DNA from: Acidobacteriota bacterium
GTDB taxonomy: Bacteria > Acidobacteriota > Terriglobia > Acidiferrales > UBA7541
Assembly: GCA_003223215.1 (NCBI GenBank)
Contig: QHYH01000084.1
Coordinates: 124,001-188,000, forward strand
DNA length: 64,000 nt
Reading direction: 5' to 3'
The notes below the pieces were generated by a model. The model did not search any database. It was not told where the DNA came from and was given only the letters and a program-made list of their open reading frames with translations. Positions 9,276 through 17,023 of the stretch are shown piece after piece. Each line of letters starts with the position of its first letter. The stretch's first letter is position 1. The position numbers and the translations under genes were made by a program.

Positions 9276-10658
9276 TCATGCGATGCGCGCGGTCTTGGCC
9301 ACGGTTTGCCGCACCTGATCGTGCAGCTCCTCGAGCTGTTTGCTGTAGCGAACGGGAAACGGTGGCTCCGCCGCGCGAAGCGCCAAGACCGGCTCCGGCA
9401 GGCCGGAGCGATCAGCCAGGAAGCGCTTGCGTGCTCTCTCGATTCCGGCCAGAGGATCTTTTTCCGGAGCCTCGAGCCGCCTGCCGCCGCGCATCACGAG
9501 GACCAGCAGCGGCGCGCCCCCCTGGAAAGACTCTCCATCAAGGCCAATGACATCCCTCGAAAATTTTCCTTCTCCCTCTACAAACCGGAAAACTTGCTTC
9601 CGTCCCGGGTAGGTTATCTTTTCCTGGCTGAACTTGGCGGCGTTTCGAACGGTGTCGCCGAGGTCGACTTCGACCAATTTGTAAATTACGCCGAGGTTCG
9701 GCGAGTCCGCCGAAGTAGATAGCGCCGTACCCACGCCAAAGGCGTCGATACTCGCGCCGCTTTGCACCAGCGTTTCAATGCGGTCTTCGTCGAGCTCTCC
9801 CGACGCGAAAATCTGCGCGTCGTGCCACCCGGCCTGATCGAGCCGCCTGCGAACCCACAAGCTGTCCGTCAGCACGTCGCCGCTGTCAAGGCGTACGCCG
9901 CCGGGCTTGCGGCCCAGGGCGATGATTTTCTCGACGGCGGCGCGCACGTCGTAGGTATCGACCAGGAGCGTGGAGTTCTCTGGAAAGACACTCAGGAAAT
10001 CCCGGAAGGCTTCGGCCTCGTCCTCATGCGCCATGATCCAGGAATGCGCCTGCGTGCCATAAACAGGAATCCCGAAGCGGCGGCCCGCGTACGTGTTCGA
10101 GGTGCCTTCGCAACCGCCAACGAAGGCAGCGCGGGCGGCGAGGACTCCGGCTTCCACGCCGTGCGCGCGACGCGAGCCGAATTCCACGACAGGGCGTCCG
10201 GAGGCAGCGTTGGTGACGCGGGCTGCTTTGCTGGCGATAAGCGTTTGAAAATGAAGAATGCTGAGGAGGCTGGTTTCGACAAGCTGCGCCTCTGCGATGG
10301 GGGCGGTCACGCGCAAAAGCGGTTCACCGGGGAAAAAGATGGTTCCCTCGGGAAGGGCGCAAACCTCGCCGGTAAATTCAAATCGGGAGAGATAGTCAAA
10401 AAAATCCGACTGGACGTGGCGGAAAAAAGGCAGACCGCGAAGATAGGAAATATCCTCAGAGGAAAAGCGAACGTTTTCCAGAAAGTCGAGGGCTTGCTCC
10501 AGCCCCGCGGCCACCAGGTAATTGCGGCGTCGCGGAAGCGTGCGCACGAAAAGTTCGAAGGTGGCGCGGGCGTTGAAGCGGTTCTGAACGTAGCCCGCCG
10601 CCATGGTGAGCTCGTAGAGGTCGGTGAGCAGCCCCGAAAATGGTCCGCGAGGAAGCAT
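9276..10658 (-). CDS. pncB: Nicotinate phosphoribosyltransferase
   Basis: Joins nicotinate and PRPP to nicotinate mononucleotide, the Preiss-Handler entry to NAD. Motifs: LLTDLYELTMAAGY at the N-terminus, VEFGSRRAHG with the substrate-binding Arg region, YGTQAHSWIMAH with the conserved His, GGVRLDSGD, and FGVGTALSTS before the C-terminal part. Length is 460 aa. The frame opens at a GTG (10715), but the ATG at 10658 starts four residues before the conserved region. Its Shine-Dalgarno is weak. The nicotinamidase gene follows after 63 bases and supplies its substrate. Confidence 0.93.
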   Translation of the reverse strand: MLPRGPFSGLLTDLYELTMAAGYVQNRFNARATFELFVRTLPRRRNYLVAAGLEQALDFLENVRFSSEDISYLRGLPFFRHVQSDFFDYLSRFEFTGEVCALPEGTIFFPGEPLLRVTAPIAEAQLVETSLLSILHFQTLIASKAARVTNAASGRPVVEFGSRRAHGVEAGVLAARAAFVGGCEGTSNTYAGRRFGIPVYGTQAHSWIMAHEDEAEAFRDFLSVFPENSTLLVDTYDVRAAVEKIIALGRKPGGVRLDSGDVLTDSLWVRRRLDQAGWHDAQIFASGELDEDRIETLVQSGASIDAFGVGTALSTSADSPNLGVIYKLVEVDLGDTVRNAAKFSQEKITYPGRKQVFRFVEGEGKFSRDVIGLDGESFQGGAPLLVLVMRGGRRLEAPEKDPLAGIERARKRFLADRSGLPEPVLALRAAEPPFPVRYSKQLEELHDQVRQTVAKTARIA

Positions 10659-11050
10659 GTCCCAGAAACAGATTATGCCAGTAGGTTTGAAACGGCAAAG
10701 GGAGACGGCAGTCACGCTACGGTCGATTCATTGAAACCAAAAGGCGACGTTTTGATGACTATGTCGTGCCTAGAGAGCGGTTAGTGACACATGATCGAAG
10801 GCGGCAATGGCCGGAGCCGTGCGTGCTCATTCCTGGCGCCAAGTTCGCGTCACGTCCTTTATGCGGGCCAGATTTGCGGCCTTCATCCATACGACGAACA
10901 AGAAAGGCGGAACGGGACAATCGAGAGAATGCAAGTTTTCGGAGGCCCAGGGAAGGCGTCGATCCGGAGTCGCGTGAAAGTTTGCGTGGGGACTCCCGTA
11001 CCCATCCCTAGCCAGGGGGACAGTCCGCGTGGGAGAATTTCGAGTCCAAC
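10659..11050. other. 392-base intergenic region between divergent genes
   Basis: Separates pncB (minus) from the beta-propeller gene (plus). Short open frames exist in it, but none has a recognisable product or ribosome binding site. A CATAAT element lies just upstream of the pncB start on the minus strand. I see no strong repeat or hairpin. Confidence 0.4.
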
Positions 11051-12196
11051 ATGAGCCGACCGAGAAACCTTCGTGTTTATTTCCTGTCCGTCGTAGTAGC
11101 CATCGGCGCACTGATTGTGCTGCTGCGCGAGCATCGGCCGTCCTTTCTGCGCCCGGACCTGCATTTGTGTGCCTATGTCACGACTCGGGACGGCGCGGTG
11201 ACGGTTGTGGACCTGGTCAAGCTCAAAGCGGTGGCGCACATTCCTGTGGGGCCGGGTCTGTCGGGAATGCGCGAGCATCCCACGCGGCCTGAAATCCTGG
11301 GCATTAGCGCTCTGGGGGGCTTCGCATGGATTTTCGATGCGCGCGCATATCAGGTGAGCGCCCGCATTCCGGTAGGACCGCTTCCCTACGCTCTGGATCT
11401 TTCGCCCGACGGAAATCGCATTTACACGACCACGTCCGGGAACGACACGGTGTTGGCTATCGACATCCGCTCGCGGACGATGGTGGCGCGCGGACGCACG
11501 GGAAGAGAGCCCGTGCTGGCGCGCGTCTCGCCGGACGGAAAGACCGTGGTGGTGGTGAACCGGCGAGACGGTACCCTGGGCGTTCATGACGCAGCCACGC
11601 TAGCGTTGCGCAGCACAGTTTCCGTGCTGCCGCAACCGGACGAGGTGGCCATTCTGCCGGACAATTCGCTCGCGTTTGCGATGAGCCGCTCCGAGGCGCG
11701 ACTCTCCGTTGTGGATTTGCGGCGCAGCGTGCTGGTGGCAAATCTCGAGCTGGCAGGTAAGCCGACCGAGATGCTGCTCAAGCCCGATGGAGGAGAGCTC
11801 TATGTCATTTCACCGGAAGCTCACGGCCTGCAGGCCATCAATACCTGGACGCACGAAGTGGGCGACACCATGATACTTGGCTCAGCACCGACACGAGGAG
11901 CGCTTAGCGCCGACGGCAGCTTGCTCTACGTTTCGGACACGGCGGCGGATCGGGTCATTCCGGTGGATATCGCGAATCGGCGGATCATCCGCGATCCCGA
12001 AAAGGTACTCCCCATTCCCACAGGAGATGAGCCGGGAGCGTTGCGATTTGACCCCAATGAAACTTTGCTGCTGGTGGTGAGCCAAGGCTCTGGCGACCTG
12101 GCGGTGATTCGCGTGCGCACGAACTTCCTTGTGACCATGGTCCCGGTGGGAGCTAGGCCGCAAGACTTGGCCGTCAAGTTGTACGGCAACAAGTAG
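11051..12196 (+). CDS. YVTN/NHL-type beta-propeller protein with N-terminal membrane anchor
   Basis: A 381-aa protein with a signal-anchor helix at about residues 8-24 (VYFLSVVVAIGALIVLL). At least six propeller blades of the YVTN/cytochrome-D1-like type follow, seen as repeated patterns such as YALDLSPDGNRIYTTT, ARVSPDGKTVVVV and GALSADGSLLYVSDT. It probably sits on the periplasmic side of the inner membrane. No enzymatic residues can be named, so function is unknown; such proteins often bind partners or ligands. It is convergent with the GH57 gene, 17 bases apart. Confidence 0.8.
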   Translation: MSRPRNLRVYFLSVVVAIGALIVLLREHRPSFLRPDLHLCAYVTTRDGAVTVVDLVKLKAVAHIPVGPGLSGMREHPTRPEILGISALGGFAWIFDARAYQVSARIPVGPLPYALDLSPDGNRIYTTTSGNDTVLAIDIRSRTMVARGRTGREPVLARVSPDGKTVVVVNRRDGTLGVHDAATLALRSTVSVLPQPDEVAILPDNSLAFAMSRSEARLSVVDLRRSVLVANLELAGKPTEMLLKPDGGELYVISPEAHGLQAINTWTHEVGDTMILGSAPTRGALSADGSLLYVSDTAADRVIPVDIANRRIIRDPEKVLPIPTGDEPGALRFDPNETLLLVVSQGSGDLAVIRVRTNFLVTMVPVGARPQDLAVKLYGNK

Positions 12197-12213
12197 CTAA
12201 AGAAACGGAACAG

Positions 12214-14406
12214 CTACTCCGGCGGCCAGGCGAAATTGTCCTCGCCGAGCTGGATATCCAACAGGCCTTCGGCGGGAAGAACGTCCACCGGCAGCCCCCC
12301 GTGCCAGAGGGCCACTCCCAGCCTCAGTTTGCTTTGGCCCTTGAGGTCAAGTTGGTCGCGGTGGATGGCCGCTTCGAGAATGCGATCAAACGCAGCAACC
12401 GCGACGGACTCTAACCTCAGCAAGCACAGGCGCGCTTTTTCCACGGCGAACTCCTGAATACGGCCACGCTGGAGTTTCACCACGATGACGAGTTCTTCTG
12501 CTCCGCCAACGGTGATGCGAAATTCCGGGTCCTCGAGTTCGCTCATGGCCTCCGCGAAATGGTCGATGCGGATACAGAAACGGTCCTCTTCAAAGCCGTA
12601 GCGCATTTCATGCAGATAAAAAACGCGGCCATGCATCGAGCCACCACGACGCTCGGGAGAATACAGACCGGCGCCGAGCCATTCAAAATAGGAGCTTTCA
12701 CGGCCGTCCACCTTGACGCGCAGAAAGCCAGTGGGCGCAAGCTGAAACGCGTGTTCCGGGCGGCGCTTGATGGGTTTGGCCAGCTCTTCGGGCGCGACCT
12801 GGCCAAGCGCGAGGTAAATTTCGGTGAGGTGCTTGCGGTAGAGGGCATCAAATTCGGCGTCGTTTGCGGTGCTGTGTTCGGGACCGAACCACCAGCACCA
12901 GTCGCTGCCTTCCGCCGCCAGGAGCGATTCGTGCGCCTGTTTGAGCGCAGTTTCGGTCGGCGCGCCCGGTCTCCCCGTTTTGTACGCTTCGACTCCACGG
13001 GCGTAAACCTCGCGGGTGTCCCACAGCAGCTCCCAGGCCGTGACGTCCTCGCTATGACCGATCCAAACGTCAAAATTGGCGTTAATCCAGGAAGCGGGGA
13101 AAATTCCGGTGCTGCTGGGAATTTCCGCGGCTGCGGCGACGGCCTCGCCAGCCGTAAGCGCGCGGAAATCGGGATCAGATTCGATTCGCCGATAGAACTC
13201 GCGAAGGAATTCGCGGCCATTGCCCGGGTAGTACTCCCAGGCATTCTCCCCATCGAGAAATAGACACACGGTGAGCGGCTGGTTGCCTGACACTTTCTCA
13301 CCGAGCAGGCGCAGACGCGAATGGAGATCGGCGGCAGCGGCTTTCGCTTCCATGCGGCTGTAAACGAAGCCGATCAGGTCGGAAAGATGGTGGTCGCGGA
13401 ACAGCCCGGTGATGGATTTATCGCCCAGATGGATGCGCCAGGGCTTGAAAAGGCGATCCGCATTTGCGGGGATGCCGCCGGAGTCGCGGAAAAAGCCGAC
13501 GTTCAGAGTACGGCCAAGCACGCCTTCATCGGTGCCGAACCATTGGAATCCTTCTTCGGCGGCGATCGAGAGGGCTTGATCGGAAACGGAGCCCTCGGAC
13601 GGCCAGAGGCCCGGCGGCTTCAGGCCGAAGGTTTTCTCATGATATTGGCGCGCGAGCTGCAATTGTTCGCGAGCATCCTCGGGCCGGCGGAAAGCGCGGC
13701 GCGGCAGCGGCGTGGAAGGGTTGGCAACACGCGCGATGTCCGAGTCACACAGGAGCGGCAGAATGGGGTGGTAGAAAGGCGTCGTGCTGATCTCGATCTG
13801 GCCGCGCGAGGCTGCGTCGCGATACGCCGGCAAAATCAAACGCAGGAGTTCCAGCTGTTTTCCCCGCAAGGCGGACTTGTCATTCTCGGTGTAGTCTTTG
13901 CCCTTCGCTGCGAGGCGGCTGACGACTTCGTTCTTCTGAAACCAGGATTCTTCCATCCAAACGAGCTGCGAGAGAAGCTGGAGGTCCCGCCAGTCGCGAG
14001 CGGTGAAAGCGATAAGAGCCTGAGCGCCCCCGGCGGGGCGCGACCATTCATAAAGTTCGACAAGGCGCGGCCAACGTGACATCAGGTGCTCGTGGTTGAC
14101 CTGGAAGGCGCGCGAAAGGATCTCCGACTTGTCCTCGCGGGTCAGCTCATCGGCGCTTTTGAAAGCCAGGGAAAACCACGGCTCGTTGAACTTGCCGCTG
14201 GCGTACTCTTCGAGCTGCGCGCCGAGAGCAGGAACGATGTTAAACGTGGCATGGAAGTTGGTGAACTCGCGAAGCAGTTCGACCATGCCGTAGTAGTCCT
14301 TGAGGGCGTGCAGGCGCGTCCACGGGAGAACATAGCGGCCAGTTTCTGGGTCGCGGTATTGCGGCTGATGCATGTGCCACAGCACAACCAAATGGATGCG
14401 ATTCAT
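12214..14406 (-). CDS. Glycoside hydrolase family 57 protein (alpha-glucan acting)
   Basis: A 730-aa cytoplasmic enzyme of the GH57 type (alpha-amylase, 4-alpha-glucanotransferase or branching enzyme). The N-terminal barrel begins HLVVLWHMHQPQYRDP with the conserved His pair. The nucleophile Glu is in PPGLWPSEGSVSDQ and the second catalytic acid is probably the Asp of CLFLDGENAWEYYP. A C-terminal beta-rich domain follows from about residue 530. No signal peptide is seen. Exact activity cannot be read from sequence; glycogen metabolism is likely. It lies divergent from the lptFG gene and convergent with the propeller gene. Confidence 0.88.
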   Translation of the reverse strand: MNRIHLVVLWHMHQPQYRDPETGRYVLPWTRLHALKDYYGMVELLREFTNFHATFNIVPALGAQLEEYASGKFNEPWFSLAFKSADELTREDKSEILSRAFQVNHEHLMSRWPRLVELYEWSRPAGGAQALIAFTARDWRDLQLLSQLVWMEESWFQKNEVVSRLAAKGKDYTENDKSALRGKQLELLRLILPAYRDAASRGQIEISTTPFYHPILPLLCDSDIARVANPSTPLPRRAFRRPEDAREQLQLARQYHEKTFGLKPPGLWPSEGSVSDQALSIAAEEGFQWFGTDEGVLGRTLNVGFFRDSGGIPANADRLFKPWRIHLGDKSITGLFRDHHLSDLIGFVYSRMEAKAAAADLHSRLRLLGEKVSGNQPLTVCLFLDGENAWEYYPGNGREFLREFYRRIESDPDFRALTAGEAVAAAAEIPSSTGIFPASWINANFDVWIGHSEDVTAWELLWDTREVYARGVEAYKTGRPGAPTETALKQAHESLLAAEGSDWCWWFGPEHSTANDAEFDALYRKHLTEIYLALGQVAPEELAKPIKRRPEHAFQLAPTGFLRVKVDGRESSYFEWLGAGLYSPERRGGSMHGRVFYLHEMRYGFEEDRFCIRIDHFAEAMSELEDPEFRITVGGAEELVIVVKLQRGRIQEFAVEKARLCLLRLESVAVAAFDRILEAAIHRDQLDLKGQSKLRLGVALWHGGLPVDVLPAEGLLDIQLGEDNFAWPPE

Positions 14407-14597
14407 TCGGCGGGTGTCCCGAAGAGAGGCTCACGCAGATGGTTTGTAGCCACAGGCATACACAGAATCAAAGTATACAGGCAAGAAGAGCCTATCGCAG
14501 CGCCGCTCCTCAAAACTCGCAACACGGCAAGTCCCCCGGTTCGTGCGCCGTAGAACGATCCGCGGCTGACGGCGTGGTACACTCTAGCGTTCGCGTC

Positions 14598-16925
14598 ATG
14601 CGCATTCTGGATCGTTATATCGTCCGCGAGGTTTCCCGCCACGCATTCCTCGGACTGGTCGTCTTCACGTTTGTATTTCTCGTGCCCCGTCTGGTGCGGC
14701 TGATGGAGATTTATGTGCGCCACGTGGGTTCGGGCGCGCAGATCCTGGAACTGTTTCTGTGCATTTTCCCAGGCGTTTTCGTCTTTACCGTGCCAATGGC
14801 GACGCTGATTGGCGTGTTGCTGGGGCTGGGGCGGATGTCGGCCGACAGCGAAATCATTGCGCTGACCTCCCTCGGCATCGGGAGGCGGCGTATCCTTTTT
14901 CCGGTGGGAGTGCTCGCCCTGGTCGGGGCGTTACTCACGCTGGTCATGACTACGTGGGTGGGCCCTGGGGCGTTGCGGACGCTGCACACCGCCGAAGCGC
15001 AACTGATCAGCTCGCAAATCTCTTTTCAACTGCAGCCGCGCGTGTTTGACGAGCGGTTTCCGAAAAAGGTCTTGTATGTGAACGACGTGTCGGCAAGCGG
15101 AACGCAATGGCACGGAGTATTCGTCGCGGACACCGGAGGAGAGGGCGGCTCGCAAGTAACCCTGGCCGATAGCGCGATTGTGATTGCCGAGCCAAAGCAG
15201 GGCAAGCTGGAGTTGCACCTCAAGGGCGGCACGACGCATGAGTTCTCGCGCGAGGATCCCAATCATTACGCGGTGACGTCGTTTGGTCAGAGCGACTGGC
15301 CCATTCAGGTGAGCGGACTCGGTTCGGTACAACCCCGACATCGCAGCATCCCCGAACAATCGATGAAGGAACTGATGACCGAAAGGCGTTCGGGATCGCG
15401 GGAAGCCAGTGTGGAGCTCGAGACGCGGCTGGCGTTTCCCGTCGCCTGCCTGGTGTTTGCGCTAGTGGCGGTGCCACTGGGAGCGCAGCCGCGACGCGGC
15501 GGCCGAGCCGCGGGATCGCTGCTGGCCGTTGTGCTCATCGCCGCGTATTACCTGCTGCTGATCCTGGGTGCGGGATTGGCACGGGAGGGAAAGATTTCGC
15601 CGGCAGCGGGGATTTGGATGGCCAACGGAATCCTAACGGCCTTAGGGATAGCCCTGCTGCCGCGGATGGAACAGTTTCGCGGGGAGAGCCGCTGGTTGCG
15701 CCCGCTTGGATATCTCAGCCGGCGGATCCGCCTGGCGCGCCGGCGAAAGGCGCAGGCTCGGGCACGCGCCGCGGCAGCGCAAGCGGCCAATGGAGAGCGC
15801 GGCGCGCAGGAAATGCCCGCGCGATCGAGCGGAAGCTTTCCCCGGTTGATGGACCTCTACACCCTGCGAAAGTTCTTTTTTTATTTTGGGCTGTTGCTCG
15901 CGATATTCGTGTTTCTGTTCGAAGCGTTTACCTTTTTTGAGCTGCTAGACGACATCGGGCGGCGGCGCATCGCGTTCGTGACCGTCGCCGAGTACTTTGG
16001 CTATCTCACACCGTACCTGGTGTACAACCTGGCGCCGCTGGCGGGGCTGGTTGCGGTGCTCGTGACGCTCGGAATCATGAGCAAGAACAACGAGATTGTG
16101 GCGATCAAAGCCAGCGGAATAAGTCTGTTTCGTGTGGCCGTGCCGCTGCTGCTGGCGGGCCTCGCGGTGGCGGGCACGTTGTTAGTGCTCGACGATACCT
16201 ATCTGCCCTACGCCAACCAGCGCCAGGACGCTCTGCACAACCAGATTAAAGGGCGGCCGCCACAGACCTACGCGCATCCACAACGGTGGATGTTCGGGGA
16301 GGACTCGAAGATCTACAACTACGACCTGTTCGATCCGGAGCAAAACATGTTTGGCGGGTTGAGCGTGCTCGAGCTCGATCCCGCAGATTTCCATGTGCGA
16401 CGGCGGATTTTTGCCACGCGTGCCCGCTGGTCGGAAGCCCGGCAGGTCTGGGCGCTCGAAAGCGGGTGGATCCGGGATTTTCGAGACGGCTCGGTTACCA
16501 AATTCGAGCCTTTCGCGGCGGCGGCGCCGCCGGAATTGTCCGAACCGCCAAGCTACTTCAACCGCGAGGTGCGGCAGGCGTTTCAAATGCGCGTGGGCGA
16601 GTTAGGGAGCTATATCGATGGATTGCACCGGGCGGGCTTTGACGTGGCAACCCTGATGGTACAGTGGCACAAAAAAATCGCCTATCCCCTGATGGCGCCT
16701 GTGAGCATATTGCTGGCGATTCCCTTTGCGTTTCTGGTAGGCACACGTGGAGCTATCGGCGGAGTCGCGCTCGGGGTTGCCATCGGCGTGGCTTATTGGG
16801 CGATTGCGGCGCTGCTCGAAGCGATGGGCGGAGTAGGGCAACTGCCGCCGTTTTTGGCGGGATGGTCGCCGGATATTATTTTCTTTTTCTTGGGAATGTA
16901 TTTTTTCTTCAAAATGCCAACGTGA
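14598..16925 (+). CDS. LptF-LptG fusion, LPS export ABC permease
   Basis: One 775-aa chain contains two YjgP/YjgQ permeases. The first half (residues 1-360, LptF-like) starts MRILDRYIVREV, with membrane helices near 15-35, 52-78, 98-120, 277-297 and 305-350 and a periplasmic beta-jellyroll between. A basic Arg/Ala linker (about 362-415) leads to the second half (LptG-like) starting MDLYTLRKFFFYFG at residue 418, with the same layout and a terminal helix IIFFFLGMYFFF. In well-studied bacteria these are separate genes forming a heterodimer with LptB. No stop separates the halves. The start ATG 14598 is chosen by homology; the frame opens at 14439. Confidence 0.9.
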   Translation: MRILDRYIVREVSRHAFLGLVVFTFVFLVPRLVRLMEIYVRHVGSGAQILELFLCIFPGVFVFTVPMATLIGVLLGLGRMSADSEIIALTSLGIGRRRILFPVGVLALVGALLTLVMTTWVGPGALRTLHTAEAQLISSQISFQLQPRVFDERFPKKVLYVNDVSASGTQWHGVFVADTGGEGGSQVTLADSAIVIAEPKQGKLELHLKGGTTHEFSREDPNHYAVTSFGQSDWPIQVSGLGSVQPRHRSIPEQSMKELMTERRSGSREASVELETRLAFPVACLVFALVAVPLGAQPRRGGRAAGSLLAVVLIAAYYLLLILGAGLAREGKISPAAGIWMANGILTALGIALLPRMEQFRGESRWLRPLGYLSRRIRLARRRKAQARARAAAAQAANGERGAQEMPARSSGSFPRLMDLYTLRKFFFYFGLLLAIFVFLFEAFTFFELLDDIGRRRIAFVTVAEYFGYLTPYLVYNLAPLAGLVAVLVTLGIMSKNNEIVAIKASGISLFRVAVPLLLAGLAVAGTLLVLDDTYLPYANQRQDALHNQIKGRPPQTYAHPQRWMFGEDSKIYNYDLFDPEQNMFGGLSVLELDPADFHVRRRIFATRARWSEARQVWALESGWIRDFRDGSVTKFEPFAAAAPPELSEPPSYFNREVRQAFQMRVGELGSYIDGLHRAGFDVATLMVQWHKKIAYPLMAPVSILLAIPFAFLVGTRGAIGGVALGVAIGVAYWAIAALLEAMGGVGQLPPFLAGWSPDIIFFFLGMYFFFKMPT

Positions 16926-17023
16926 AGTCGGCCTTCCCGGCTCCCTTTCTTGCCGCTGTTTCACCTCAAAAACGAGAGGTCGAAGAACCGAGAGCGCGCC
17001 TGGACCCTTCGGAAATCAGCAGT

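Noticed and set aside
15849-16925. LptG as a separate gene starting at Met 418 of the fusion
   Set aside because: The frame is open throughout, there is no stop between the halves and no clear Shine-Dalgarno before 15849.
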